Below are positions 24,999 to 37,374 of a DNA stretch of 64,000 nt, piece after piece. The stretch comes from Labia minor (Eukaryota > Arthropoda > Insecta > Dermaptera > Spongiphoridae), in assembly GCA_963082975.1 (NCBI GenBank), contig OY720348.1:76409719-76473718 (forward strand), in the 5' to 3' direction. Within the stretch, counting starts at the first letter, position 1; each line of letters begins with the position of its first letter. The translations under genes were made by a program, and so were the position numbers. The notes below the pieces were generated by a model. The model saw only the letters and a list, made by a program, of their open reading frames with translations, had not been told where the DNA came from and made no database searches.

Positions 24999-25636
24999 AG
25001 CTGGAGTGTCTCCACTCGACTATCTCGCAATTTGAATTGGATTAAATAACATAATATATTATATTGAAATTAAATTAAATAACATAATATATTATATTTA
25101 AATTAAATTAAATTAATTATAAATTATAAATAATAAATATTAAACCAGCGCATGTTTGGCTTTTTGTTGATGGCACCATGTCACGTGTTGGCGCGTGAGA
25201 TTTGCAGTGTTAAAAAATTAATTCTGGTAATTTCAGCCATTCAATCAAGCTGAAATTCTATATATAGCAGTTTTATACAATTATTAATCATGTGAAAAAT
25301 TATCAAACATATATCTTTATTTTTACGGTCACTTTAGAGGAAAAAAAATCAAAACGTTGTAAGTAATGACCCTCTTCCGGTTGAGCTACATTTCTCAAAA
25401 GTTGATAGAAAACTACGAATTTTGAATAATGCTCATGTACCAAATTTCATCATTCTAGCTCAAACCGTTTTTGCGTAATCTTGGTTACATACATACATAC
25501 ATACACACACACACAGACAGACATTTTTCTCAACCTTAGTGAAAATGATTCAGGAACCTTCAAAACGTATAAAAACATCAAAATCTCAACATCGAAAATT
25601 TTCGTGATCGCAATACTATCTCTTACGAGATAGTAA
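24999..25636 (+). repeat. Dispersed repeat family B, copy 2 (uninterrupted)
   Basis: It runs from AGCTGGAGTGTCTCCACTCG to the palindrome ACTATCTCTTACGAGATAGT, about 640 bp. It is the best undisturbed copy and so defines the family. It contains GTTGGCGCGTGAGATTTGCA, the CAAATTTCATCATTCTAGCT module, and (CATA)n/(CA)n/(GACA)n runs. No coding capacity. Both ends carry CTATCTCG, which may be a terminal recognition motif. Confidence 0.85.
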
Positions 25637-26029
25637 AAATGTAAGGAACTGATTAAATGAATTGTAAGGAGGTTATTTATTAGAATGAATAGTGAATTTA
25701 CTCTCTAGCCCCTTTTAGTTAGATATCATAGACTAGGTTCAATACTAGTATTATATTGGTAGATATATTTTGAGACAACTCTCACCATATTATATATATA
25801 TTTATTTTGATTTCAAACAAGATCTAATCAACTAATATATATATTTTGATATTATTTTTTATATAATTAAAAACTAAAAACGAATGTTCAATTAGTGTAT
25901 ATAATATTTCCATTAACTCGAATATATATGCTGGAGTTATGTGTTTACCTTACCCACAGGTATAATGGATAATTAAAAGGTAAAGAATCAAAGGCAATTA
26001 TTTTAATTAAGAAAAATAAGAATTTTATT

Positions 26030-26570
26030 TGTGAGTTTAAGTTATATACAATTTATTCAGTCATACAAAGGCCGAAAAGGTAATGACAGGAAAACACTCC
26101 AGTCTGTTCTAAGTATCTCTCTAGCTTCGTTGTTTCTATTCTCCTTTTTATATTACTTGAATAAGGGAGAAGAGAAGGTAAGGGGTAGTTTCGGGGCTGC
26201 GGAACATATGTTGGAAAGATTGCTCTTCCAAGGGTCAGCGTTTGATTGACAGCAATTGCAAACAGTGGATTAATAAATTACACTGTTTTCTTAGCTAGCT
26301 CCTTTTCTTTTATAAAGAATAGTTTTAAGTCTAATTTATTATATTTAACACTTGTACTTTTATATCTATTGTGAACTCAGCAAATGTCGTCTTTTATAAC
26401 GTTCAGCTGAACGACCCTTACCAGATGTTGGGTTAGACCTTACCTGTTAATTGCTAACAGACTTGGTGAATCTTAATTCTAAGAAGGTTGATTGACATAT
26501 TGTAAATTATGTCGAACATTATAATAAATATATTCTTGGAAACACTTGGGCGTGTGAACATGACTGGTAA
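26030..26570. other. GC-richer unassigned segment
   Basis: It differs in composition from its flanks (for example AAGGTAAGGGGTAGTTTCGG and CGTTCAGCTGAACGACCCTT) and has an AATAAA-type signal near 26525. It may be a degraded LTR or other transposon piece, but I found neither a matching partner nor a target duplication. The 72-codon frame at 26031-26249 is not recognisable. Confidence 0.35.
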
Positions 26571-26866
26571 ATTTGAATAAAAGAAATAAAAAAATTCTTT
26601 TGAAAAATTAAATTTGATTTAATAATTAGGAATATTTAATATTTAAATGTAGTTTTTTTTGTCAGAATTAATGATTCTGTGTGACACAAAATCTACTTCT
26701 TATGCCTTGATAAAAAATTTTAATGAGATACATAAAACTCTTCATTGTCTTTATCTAGTTATTCTGTGATTTTCCTAATCTACAATATAGATGAATACAC
26801 AATAATATATTTAAGAAAATATTTTGAAATTGCAAGATTAATTATGAACCTCTCTCTTGTTTTTAG

Positions 26867-26956
26867 ATCTATAAAGATTGGATTGGATCGAGCAAAATAT
26901 TTCATCTACCTAATATCAAGATTACTAACATGAAAACATTACTATTCTTTTTATGG
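26867..26956 (+). CDS. Isolated candidate exon with signal-peptide-like end
   Basis: An acceptor (ctcttgtttttag) and a good donor (gtaagaa) bound a 90-nt block open for 30 codons in phase 0. It ends with ATG (26930) and MKTLLFFLW, a plausible signal-peptide start. It could be a first coding exon with 5' UTR before the ATG, or an internal exon (IYKDWIGSSKIFHLPNIKIT...). No partner exon was recognised downstream before the transposon-dense region. No homology is claimed. Confidence 0.35.
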
Positions 26957-28109
26957 GTAAGAATTTGTTTATTTATTTTTTTACTATTTAATTGAAAAAG
27001 AAATATTGTTTTAAATAATAACTCTTTTCTATATTTATAAGTACTTACTTTTCAAAATTTCAATAAATTTTTATATAATCCCATTCCTATGATATATACT
27101 GAACCTATATATATATATTTATATTTAATAACATCTTTTATTTATATAATTAACGAGCCATACGATATTCATACTCATTCATTCATTGGATTGAATTTTT
27201 ATTTTATTATTAAGGATAATTTATTATATTAATTTCTTTTAAAATGATGAGAAAATAGAAAACCTATTAAAAACAAAATTAGTTGAATATTATCTTAAAG
27301 TATTAATAGTATAGAATAATTTATATATATCATTAAATTTAATATTTATCATAGATACATCTAAATACTTTTCTATTAATATTATTACATCTATCATTTC
27401 ATAATTAATATTTTATATGAAAGTATGGTTTAAATTAAAAATAATGAATATAACAATAATAAAAATTAAGAATTCGATTGATAATATGGATACCATATTA
27501 TACCAATGTATGAATAAATATTCCTATATATATATTTAAGAGTATTTATATCTACGAGTATATTTGTATTTTTTTGAATTAAAATTTTATATCTTAATTT
27601 ATTTTTCTTCATTTAATTTTTTGTCATGGTAAAAGACAGTTTTAAAGATGATTCTTGAATTGAAATATCATTATGAACATTATTAAAAGTTAGTGTAAAA
27701 CAACGGACATATTTCTCTCTTTAGGTAAAGCAAAATATATATTATTTTCTTTTCTTTATATGAGATTTATATTATAAAATCAAATTATTAATAAAACTGG
27801 AAAAAATGAATTTAAAATTATATTTTTATGTTCAATTATTAAAAGGCTTATATAACTAAAAATTAATTATACTTTATGATTATATATCCTAAAGAAGATA
27901 GTATACCAGAAGACAGAAAATGTTTATGTCCCTTTAAAATAAAATTTTTATACAATATAATTTTAATAAAAGAAATTATAAACAATATGATTTTATGGTT
28001 TAAGGACTGGCAAAGTTTGTGTGAAAAGTGTAACCTTAACATTAGTGATATTCTTAATGGTAAAATTAGTTCAAAATTTATAGTGTATGAAATTAAAAAA
28101 TAATAGTGA

Positions 28110-28496
28110 GTGATCTAATTGGAGAGAGTGAACAAAAAAAAAAGACATGCAATTTATAAACAATTAGAAAGATTTGAATATGAAAATGGAGAAATGAGTG
28201 TAAATAATAGGAGTTGGCTGATGAAAATTCGAGGAGAATTGTTATATTTAAATAAATATACTTGCGGAGACCAAGTCCAAATATTGTCATTGTGTAATCT
28301 TTCAGAAGAGGAGGACACCTTCCCTTTCATTGCGAAATATCCCATTTTGAAAGAATTTACAATAAGGGCAGTCGGCAATGCTTACCTTTGAAGAGTTCAA
28401 AGAGCACTTTGAAGGGAAGGATTGGCAGAGCCTTGTCAAATATAGTAGGGAGGCCTGGAAATACAGGTACTCTCTAATAAGGGAATTTAATTTTTG
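28110..28496 (+). pseudogene. LINE ORF2 C-terminal fragment
   Basis: Frames in this stretch read RGELLYLNKY...VQILSLCNLSEEEDTFPF, then KYPILKEFTIRAVGNAYL, then TFEEFKEHFEGKDWQSLVKY, SREAWKYRYSLIREFNF and a stop. This is the post-RT region of an arthropod-type LINE, whose consensus runs CSLC...ED..H....CP...E.R...LG, followed by ...W..L..Y...AWKYR. A one-base frame change occurs around 28380. No RT core is present. It ends shortly before the hAT element at 28569. Confidence 0.65.
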
Positions 28497-28568
28497 ATCT
28501 TGAATTTCTAATTTTCAAATTTCTAATTGTGAATTATTAAAAGTGAAACGGTAATTGTAATATTTCAT

Positions 28569-30492
28569 CAGTGGCGCAACCAGGGAGGGGGGTTTAGGCA
28601 TTTTACCCCCCCCCCCCACAGGAGAGAAAAAAAATTCAAATTGCTATATATCATATAACATTATGTACAGTACATAATGTACAATATTACAAATAGAAAA
28701 GAAAAAATATAATATTTCTTTTTATTTGAAAAAAAAAAATTCTTAAAGTAAAACTTAGTGTAAGTTTTTATTTTAAAAAATTTTTTACAAAAATAAAAAT
28801 TGTTTATTTTTTCGTAAAGAATTTAATATAAGAAATAAAAAAATTATTTTATTATTTCTCCTAAATCATAAAAAAACAAAAGACTTAATTAATATAAGAT
28901 TAAGGGGGGGGGGGTTCTGGAGCTTCTGTTCCCCCTGGAATGTAAATTTACCGATTTTTTCATTTACCGGTAATTCGGTAAATGAAAATTGAATTGCCGG
29001 TTTACCGGTAAAATACCGGTAAAATATTTTCCTGAAATAGCAAAAAAAGATAATAAAAATGAAAGTAATTTTCAGAAAGTAAGGTTTCAACGGCTAATGT
29101 TAATTATTTTAACGTTAATATATGAAAAGTTCTATAGTTTAATTAAAATAAACATGTATAAATTAGTAAATAGTACTATTTATATAAAATATTAATTAAT
29201 AATTACTTTAAAAAATTTCATATAAAATTCAAAAATATTTTAACATTTGACGTCACACGTGTATATGTGTTTGTGATAAAAATAATTTTTTGAGAGTATT
29301 GTTGATAACTCTTGATGCCTGCTATATGTTATGTGTTATGTTATATGTTATGTAAAACGAATTGTAGCGAAAAAAGAAAACAACAAATTTTTATTATAAT
29401 TTTTGTAAGTATGTGTTTCTTCTCGTATTCAATTAAAATATTTTGAGTTGAACATTGATGAAAGAAGAAAATTGTATGAAAGAAGAAAATTGTACTAGAT
29501 GGGTTTTTTAGATGAGAAGAGTGCGAGGAGGTGAAAAATAGTTTTCGAGAAGACAAAGTGTGGAAATTCGCATTTATGGGTTAATTACAAAAATTTACTT
29601 ATCGATATTTACCGGTAAATTACAAAAATTTACCGGTAAATTTACCGGATGTTTTTTTGCAAATTTACCGGTAAATCGGTATAAACCGGTAAACAGGTTT
29701 ACATTCCCTAGTTCCCTCACATAAAATCTATTTTTTTTTAAATTTTCCTAAGTTTAATTTTTTCAAAATATCCTGCCATTACGGGCGGACGAAAAGCTTT
29801 CGAAATCTTAAAGTAGTTTTTTTTATAAATAATTCCTTTATTATTAAGTTGAGGTAAAAATGAATATAATGAAACTTTTAGTAATTTCGATTCCCTATAA
29901 ATTTAATACGATAGTATGATAATTCTCATAAAAATAGGTATTTATTGAGAAAATCAATAAAATGTGCTTTGACACCTCTTTAAACTACCCTTATTTATGG
30001 TCTGATCTTGTCCAAAAACAATTTAATCCCCCCATCATTCCCATAAAAAACATCTAAATATGAAATTTCAAGACATTATCTGATTTTGTTTAGACGTAAT
30101 CTCGGTAACGAACGGCCGGCCGGTTCAAAAAAATATTTTTACAGTTTTGGATTCAGAACCGTCTGAAAAGTGGAGATCTCAAAAAATCTCGGAGCAAAAA
30201 TTTTCAAAATTTTTCGACGATCGTATAGCTTAAGATAAGATTTACTTATAGCTGGAAAAAAATATTTTCTTTTTAAAACTGTGAATACGAGTAAATAAAA
30301 TACAAAATTAAATTTTTTACCAGATTTTGTAAAATCAGTGTTTCATTTACAAAACTTTTTTAAATATTTAATTAAAAAAAAAATTTTAATGAAAATTTAT
30401 CTTTGAGAGAACCCGGGGGGGGGGGGGACCCCGCCATAGGAAGGTGGAACGGTTAGTCAACCCCCCAGGATCAAATCCTGGTTGCGCCACTG
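28569..30492. mobile_element. hAT-like element with CAGTGGCGCAACCAGG ends
   Basis: The ends CAGTGGCGCAACCAGG and CCTGGTTGCGCCACTG are exact inverses. Runs of C (near 28606) and G (near 30415) lie just inside. No matching 8-bp duplication is visible, so it may be old or damaged at the flanks. A second hAT (28936-29710) sits within it. The remaining interior (about 1.1 kb) has no recognisable transposase. Confidence 0.7.
28936..29710. mobile_element. hAT MITE with many TTTACCGG subterminal motifs
   Basis: The left end TGGAATGTAAATTTACCG and right end (reverse complement) TAGGGAATGTAAACCTG are flanked by GTTCCCCC (28928-28935) and GTTCCCTC (29711-29718), 7 of 8 matching. Within about 110 bp of each end the palindromic motif TTTACCGGTAAA or its halves recur about four to six times. 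Such arrays are typical transposase-binding sites in hAT elements. No transposase remains. Confidence 0.8.
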
Positions 30493-30897
30493 AGTTTTGC
30501 AATTTTGTCTATTCAGTCTTTGAAAAAGATTTTGAAATGAATTTTGAATATTAATGCATGTTATATCATTTTTTTATATTTGACATAATTTAATATTATT
30601 ATAGTAAAGAACTGACTTCTTTTTAATAGTAAATTAGTGGTAAACAAAAACCCAACTATTCAAATTAACCATAAATCAGTGTTTTCCAACCTGTGGGGAT
30701 TGTTAAGATTTTAAACAAGTATCGATTTGCTTAGTAATTGAAAAAGAATTAAGAAAAGCGATATCTTCAATGAATCCAATTTGTGCTAAAAAACACGCTC
30801 AACTATCACATTGAATTACATCTGTGCCCCGTTTTACACGGTACTTTTTTACACGATTTCGATTTTACACGGTTTATAAATTAACGGATTTCAAATA

Positions 30898-31905
30898 AGC
30901 TGGAGTGTCTCCACTCGACTATCTCGTAATTTGAATTGGATTATATAACATATGTTATATTTAAATTATGTAAATTTAATTAATTAAATTATAAATTAAA
31001 ATTAATAAATAATATCTATTAAACCAGCGCGTGTTTGGCTCTTTGTCGATAGCACCACGTCACATGCTGGCGCGTGATTCGCAGTGTTAGGCCCGATTCA
31101 CACACAAGTGGCGTATGGCACTGGCGTGGTTCTGGCGTGGAACAGGTTTGTTAATGTAATTGCATTAGCTTATGACTCAATACCCACAGATATGGCGTGT
31201 TGGAGGCGTGGAAAATGGCACGAAGACCACTCCACTCCGATGCGACCGGTGGCTCGTAGGGACTTTGCACGCCACTTCTAGACCATTTCATTATTCATTT
31301 CAACTTTTTAATCAAATTTTATATTTTGCCAGCATTTAATTATAAAAACGTGTTTTTTGTGCTACTTTTTTTATGCTACTTTAAATGTTATTAATTTATT
31401 TAAAAAAAAATCAAAGTAAACAAAATAAAAATAAAATATAAAATTAGCATAACACTGAACTACTATAAAAATAATATTAAAAAATATATTATATATTAAA
31501 ATCTTACGTGAAAATCCAATTATGAGATCAAATTTTCTTAATTAAAATAATTTACTCACATAATCTTAAGAACCACGCCAGAACCACGCCAGTGCCATAC
31601 GCCACTTGTGTGTGAATCGGGCCTTAAAAAAATTAATTCCGGTACTTTCAGTCATTCAATCAAGCTGAAATTCTATATATAGCAGTTTTATACAATTTTT
31701 AATCATATGAAAAACTATCAAACATATATTTTTATTTTTACAGTCACTTTAGAGGAAAAAAAGTGAAAACGTGGTAGGCAATGACCCACTTCCGGTTGAG
31801 CTACATTTCTCAAAAGTAGATAGAAAACTACGAATTTTGAATAATGCCCGTATACCAATTTTAATGATTCTAGCTCGAACCGTTTTTGCGTAATCTTGTC
31901 TACAT

Positions 31906-31948
<43 letters not shown>

Positions 31949-32063
31949 ACTTTTTCTGAACCGTAGTGAAAATGACTCAGGAACCTTCAAAATATATAAA
32001 AACATCAAAATCTCGACATCGAAAATTTTCGTGATCGCAATACTATTTCTGGCGAGATAGTAA
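30898..32063 (+). repeat. Dispersed repeat family B, copy 3 (split by a MITE)
   Basis: The same ends and internal order as the copy at 24999-25636: GCTGGAGTGTCTCCACTCGA at the start, GCGAGATAGTAA at the end. It is split at GCAGTGTTA/TTAAAAAA by the element at 31090-31623. A (CA)n(GA)n microsatellite has expanded at about 31905-31949. Confidence 0.85.
31090..31623. mobile_element. PIF/Harbinger MITE with 51-bp perfect inverted ends
   Basis: The ends start GGCCCGATTCACACACAAGT and are identical in inverse for 51 bp. The target duplication is TTA (31087-31089 and 31624-31626), the PIF/Harbinger pattern. The interior of about 430 bp has no transposase. The empty site is visible in the family B copy at 24999-25636, where the same GCAGTGTTAAAAAATTAATT is uninterrupted. 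Perfect ends suggest a recent insertion. Confidence 0.93.
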
Positions 32064-32258
32064 CAATACCTCCCTTACTATCGTCGGTCGGTAAAAAGGT
32101 GGGCGCCAGTTCAGAAAGGTTGGAAACCACTGCCATAAATGATTGATTTATTAAATATGTATGAATTTTTTGTTTGAGATATATTTATTGCTAATATTTT
32201 ATTATTATTATTGTTTTTTCAAAATTAAAAATTTAATTTAAATATAATAATTATTTTT

Positions 32259-32902
32259 ACCGACCGACGATAGTAAGGGAGGTATTGTTTTCACACCAAA
32301 TTTCACATGTGGAGATTTTTACATATCTCCACGAATCATGCATTTTCTTAACAGAAAAAAGTATTTTTAGCATGATGTCTGTCCGTCCGTCCGTCTCTCC
32401 GTCTGTCCGTCCGTCCGTATAGATGCGTACAGCCTGAACGGCTCAACGGATTTTGATGAAATTTGGTATATTTACTTAATGCATCAGTGGGATGAATTGA
32501 TCAACTTTTGGTGCAAATCCGGAAACCGGAAGTGGTAGTATTAGCGATCGACGATAGGAAGGGAAGGGTTATTTTCACATCAAATTTCACATGAGGAGAT
32601 TTTTTACATATCACCACGAATCATGCACTTTGTGGTGGTTTTATACTCGAGAAAAATCATCTTTATTAGTTTTTTTCTTAATTTAAAATTATATGACGTC
32701 ATCCAGCCATTCATGACGTCACAGCCTGGTCTTACATATATATTATAAATAAAATAAAATTAAAAATATTTATGTTATATGCCTATCTGTTTTTTATTAC
32801 ATTAATAGATATATTAAAATTATTTGAAATTGTTTCTGCAGCTGGAAATTAATTTATTTCAAACCGTCAGTCGGTTCGGACCTGGCCACAGGTCAACTTA
32901 TT
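32259..32902 (+). repeat. Dispersed repeat family A, full copy
   Basis: It begins ACCGACCGACGATAGTAAGG and ends GGCCACAGGTCAACTTATT, with the same two ends as 62571-63217. The block GACGATAG.AAGGGA...TTTCACA...GGAGATTTTT...CACGAATCATGCA occurs twice about 270 bp apart, so the family contains an internal duplication. A (GTCC)n stretch and the module AAATTTGGTATATTTACTTA lie between. TGACGTCA-like sites lie near 32696 and 32713. No coding capacity. Confidence 0.85.
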
Positions 32903-33117
32903 TTTTAAATATAATTTTCGAAAGATTTTAATTTGATTATTTATTTAATATTTTTTCCTATATTATATGAATAATATAATAACAATAATGTCTATTAATG
33001 AATTTTTTTATTTATTAATTTATATATATAAATTATATTTATAGCTTCTTTTAACCTTAGTATATATACATAGTTTAGGATAGAGTCGATAGAGGGCTTA
33101 TTAAGTATTTATTTAGT

Positions 33118-35995
33118 ACTAGCTGCTCAGAGCGCCTTCGGCGCTCTTCACACCTAGACGGGGACTCCGCCCCCTGTACCCCTGAGTTGTACATAGTATT
33201 TGGTGGTTGAAAGTATTAAAAGGATTTCATCCATTTTGTTTCAATCAGTATATTACATAAAACATTCATTTCTTTTTGTGTTCTTATTTAAAAAATATAT
33301 TTTAATTTAATCACTATATTAATTATATATATTATTATTGTATATGTTATATCTATCTACCTATGTGGCTCAAAGATACTCTAAAGTTCTTAGCCGCAAC
33401 AACCACATTTCTCCAAGTGTCCCTATCCTGAGCCCTTGTTCCATCTCTCTTACGTCCCTTCCTACGCGTCATTGGTTTTCCAAGCGGACGTTTTCCAATC
33501 GGTCTTCCCACCAATATCTTTTTCCTCTCCCATTCTAGCCACGTGCCCTGCCTATCGCAGCTTTTTCCCTTTTATAACCCTAACTATTTCTAAAGATGCA
33601 GAGAGGCCATGCAATTTCTTGTTATACAGTCTCCCTCATACCCGGTGACCTCATCTTTCTTTGGCCAATAAATGCAGGGAAGAATCCTATTCTCAAATAC
33701 TCTGAATCTACTCTCATCTCCAAGGGTCATAGACCATGCCTCCCACCCATATAATGCAACAGGCAAAATAATCTTTTTATATATTCCCTTTGATAATAAT
33801 TTTGAAGAGATAAGCCTCTTTATTGCAGATAACAGGCGTTTCCCGATTGCAACCCCGATTTAAATTCTTCTCAAATATTATTATCCTTCGTGATTACATT
33901 CAATTTTTATACATATTCAAATTCTACATTTTGTATCTTAAGATTTTGTATGTTAATACTCTTCCTCTTTGTTACTAAATATTTTTTCTTATCACTATTA
34001 ATTTCAAACCTCCATTAAATTTTCCTCGCTATCTGTAATTGAAATTGCCGAATCTCCTATTATATTTAAGTCGTCTGAGTAACCTAATATTTTTTCAATT
34101 GATTTCCGCATCTTATTCTTTCTTTACTACCTTCAAGAGAAATTTGAAGATTGAAAATTTGAAAAAGTTTATCCGGATCTATTGAGTCATGCGGATGTTT
34201 TACTAAAGTCTACAAATAATTAGTGAACAGAAATATTGAATTCGCGGTTTTTTTCCTAATATCTGTCATAATGAAAATATCTTAATTAATGTTGGTCGAT
34301 TTGGCCTGAACCCGCAATGATATCTCCTAATATTTCCTCCGCCTATGGTTCTTAAGTATTTTCTATGTTATAATAGTGAAATAGAGTATAATATTTCTTG
34401 ATCATTACATTTTGGTATTTTATTTTCATTGCTAGATTATTATTGAATATTTTTAATTATAATGAAACTTGAGAAAATGCAAAAATAGAGACTTGAGACA
34501 ATTTATAAAAATTAATGGTATAAATGACCAATATATACATTCATTAATAGTATTAATTTAAATTAATTGATTTATTTGTTTTTTTATTATTAAGTTCATT
34601 TATTAATTTTTTTAGATCATAGTTATTTTCCTTAAAAGAAACTTAAATTCTGTGGTGCTAGGGGATTTGAAAATTATTCGTCGCAATATGAAGATTTCGC
34701 TTACAGTTTCTGTCATGTCCGACCTCCATCCAACAGTTATTTTCTGTCAAGTTTTTTGCTTCTCTTAATCATGTGATCTATATATTTAATTTTTTTTGAT
34801 TCATTATAATAAAATTTAAACAAATAAAAATTTTTACTTTGTTAATTTATATTTATTTCAATATAAACTGATTGTGAGTGATACGCTTAGCCAATACTCT
34901 GAATAATTTGTGTACAAAAATATTGAATGTTCTTAGCGAGATTTGATATAATGTTGTACGATTTGTCCTAAATCTGAATTAGAAGAAAATTATAAATTGC
35001 ATTAAAATGAGACCTTTTAGAATAAATTATTTAATTGAAATGATATTTAAATATAAGAATTTAAAAAAATATTATATTCTTTGTTTGGCAATTGTTATTT
35101 AATTATGTGCAACATGATTCGACTTGCACAGAGCATCGTTATTTTTTATTAATATCACATAATAAAAATGAATCTTTTAAACATAATAAATAAAAAAGAC
35201 ATTTTAATAAATTTAAAAAATATACCCAATTTAAAAATGTCAAAAATTTAAAACAACTTTATATCATCATATTTTAATTTTTATATAATATATATATATA
35301 TTTAGTAATTAATAATAGAGTAATTAAATTAAAATAAAAAACAAAGATAATATAATTCAGTCATTTTAATTCAGGTTAAATAATATTTTTTTATTATTCA
35401 ATGATAAAATTTATATATTATTATATATATATTATAGAAAAGAAGAAATATTCAATTAAATAAAAAATAATTTAAGATAAAAATATGATCTAATAAATAT
35501 TTTAATTAAATTGAGAACTTTTAGAATAAATTATTTAATTGAATTGATATTTGTATATTAGAATTTAAAATAAAAAGTGAAATATTTTTTATAATAATTC
35601 TTCGATTGGGAATCGCTATGATAATTCATTGTTTGAAATGATTCCGCTAGGCCGGCAGTGAGCCGCGAGCTGCTCTTGAATGAACAACACGGAGAATTAT
35701 ATAAACTTTAAAAAATTAATTTCTGCGGTTATTGTTGACATATAAATAAAATTTATAGCCTATGTTACTCTAGGGGTATATAAGAATATTGTGATGTAAT
35801 TTCAAAGAAATCGGTTCAGCCAATTCTGAGTCTATAAAATAGTAATTTTCCGGACAGACAGACCGACAGACAGACAGACGTGAAAAATTCTAAAGTCACT
35901 TTTGGATTCTAGAGGTCATGAAACGCGAAGATATGCAAAAAATTTTAAATTCTGAGCAATGTGCAGACAAAAACCTTTTTTTATATATATAGATT
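33118..35995. repeat. Dispersed repeat family E, copy 1 (about 2.9 kb)
   Basis: It starts ACTAGCTGCTCAGAGCGCCT, where GAGCGCCTTCGGCGCTC can form a hairpin, and ends after a GACAGACA run with TTTTATATATATAGAT. The copy at 54713-59902 is the same over its whole length apart from two insertions. The minus strand of the first kilobase holds RTE-like LINE coding remnants. No target duplication could be recognised. Confidence 0.85.
33330..34140 (-). pseudogene. RTE-like LINE remnant in repeat E copy 1
   Basis: Minus-strand frames give, in order, GYSDDLNIIGDSA (the YADD-type RT motif with Ser for Ala), YMGG, DSEYLRIGFFPAF, IGQRKMRSPG, then RYWWEDRLENVRLEN, VGRDVREMEQGLRIGTLGEM and a terminal segment matching RTE tails (KRPLGKP.TRR and AQDRDTWRN..VAAKNFRVS in the sister copy). 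Several frame changes and stops; only the C-terminal third of an ORF remains. Confidence 0.7.
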
Positions 35996-36640
35996 AAAGA
36001 TTAATTAATGTAAGATAAGCAGTTAGTTTAATTTTGATTCTGTATACAATATTCTATAAATAATGTGTAATTTAATTATTCTTTTAGGTATGTATTATTT
36101 AAATGTGTAAATATTCTAATAATTGTATAATAATTGTAAATATTCTTTTAGAATTAATAAAATCACAACAAAACCGAAGAAACCTTTCTCTCATTGAAAG
36201 CCACCTTACATATACATATATACTTCATACCACACTAAAACACTTCATTAACAAATAACACTATTTCTTCTAATATAATCAACTGTTTTGGATTTGATTG
36301 ATAATATGTAAATTTAATAAAACAATAATAATTCTTTTAAAATTTGTTACATACTTGATATAAGTATATTTTACAGTGATAAATAATAAAAAAATAATTT
36401 CTTAGCTCTTAATCTATCAATTTTATTGCATAATAAAAAAATTTGTCATTTTAGGTGTTTAATAAAATTTATATTATTACAAAAATTTATTTCTTAGCTC
36501 TTTTTTCGTTTTTCGTTGAATACGAAGCAATTCATCCATAAACTTTGTCAGGCTTATAGAAAAATTATTTTATTCTTTTTGGTTCATAATAAAAACGTTA
36601 TTTTATAATTTTTTTTTTATATTTATATTATTCGCATTCT

Positions 36641-36832
36641 ACGCCATTCCCCGGTGACCTCCTCTTTCTTTGGCCTATAAATGCTTCGCACAATCCTATT
36701 CTTAACTACTCTACAACCGGCAAAATAATTGATTTATATATTTTAATTTTTATCCCCTTTCATAATAATTTTGACGCGATAAGCCCCTTTACTGCATGAT
36801 AACAGGCGTTTCCCGATTGCAATCTCGCTAAT
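36641..36832 (-). pseudogene. Third, more decayed RTE-like fragment
   Basis: CCCGGTGACCTCATCTTTCT in repeat E corresponds here to CCCGGTGACCTCCTCTTTCT, and the block GATAACAGGCGTTTCCCGAT is repeated exactly. It spans the same order of segments as about 33643-33860 but with substitutions and small gaps. It is an older copy of the same LINE tail without the rest of repeat E. Confidence 0.7.
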
Positions 36833-37374
36833 TATTTTCTTTATTTTTAATGTAAATAAAAAATTTCGAATAAATAAAATTAGTTACAAGTTGTAATTGA
36901 TAAATATTAATATGTCATAAACATGAAAATAACTTTTGTTAAATGTTTTTCATTCTATGTGCTATTTAAACCCGCTGTACCCGCTGTGTATAGGGATTTA
37001 TATTTTTTTTTTTGGAAACTTTTGTATATATTTTTCTTATTCTGATTAAAAAACACATTTTAAAAAAAGTGAATAGCACGACAGTCTACCACACATAAGA
37101 CTTGAGTTCGGACCTAGAAATAAATTCAAAAATTAATAATTGTTCTTTAAAGCTCTGCGTGATCCTCAGGGTCTATCCATAAAAAAAAATAATAATATAA
37201 ATCTTTTATTTTATCTTTTTTTCCTTTTTCTAACATTTAAAACAAATATTAGCAATTAAATAAACTCTCATAGATACAAGTGGTTATTTCGAAATTCCAC
37301 CACTAATTTTTAAATAGTCTTAAAAATCTTGTAGTATACATTTAAAGTCAGTGGAGTATCTAAAATAATATTCA

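Larger units (their letters stand above)
30677..32132. mobile_element. hAT element, host of a three-level nest
   Basis: The left end CAGTGTTTTCCAACCTGTGG and right end (reverse complement) CAGTGGTTTCCAACCTTTCT are flanked by a perfect CCATAAAT duplication (30669-30676 and 32133-32140). Inside lie a family B copy (30898-32063), which itself holds a Harbinger MITE, and an edge of family A (32064-32098). Own sequence is only about 250 bp, with a run of TTACACG units near 30835-30880. Confidence 0.88.

Noticed and set aside
27876-28103. 75-codon frame containing FKDWQSLCEKCNL
   Set aside because: It faintly resembles the LINE tail just downstream (GKDWQSL), but the match is too short to call a second fragment.
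31084-31281. 65-codon frame
   Set aside because: It is made mainly of the inverted end of the Harbinger MITE and has no homology to a transposase.
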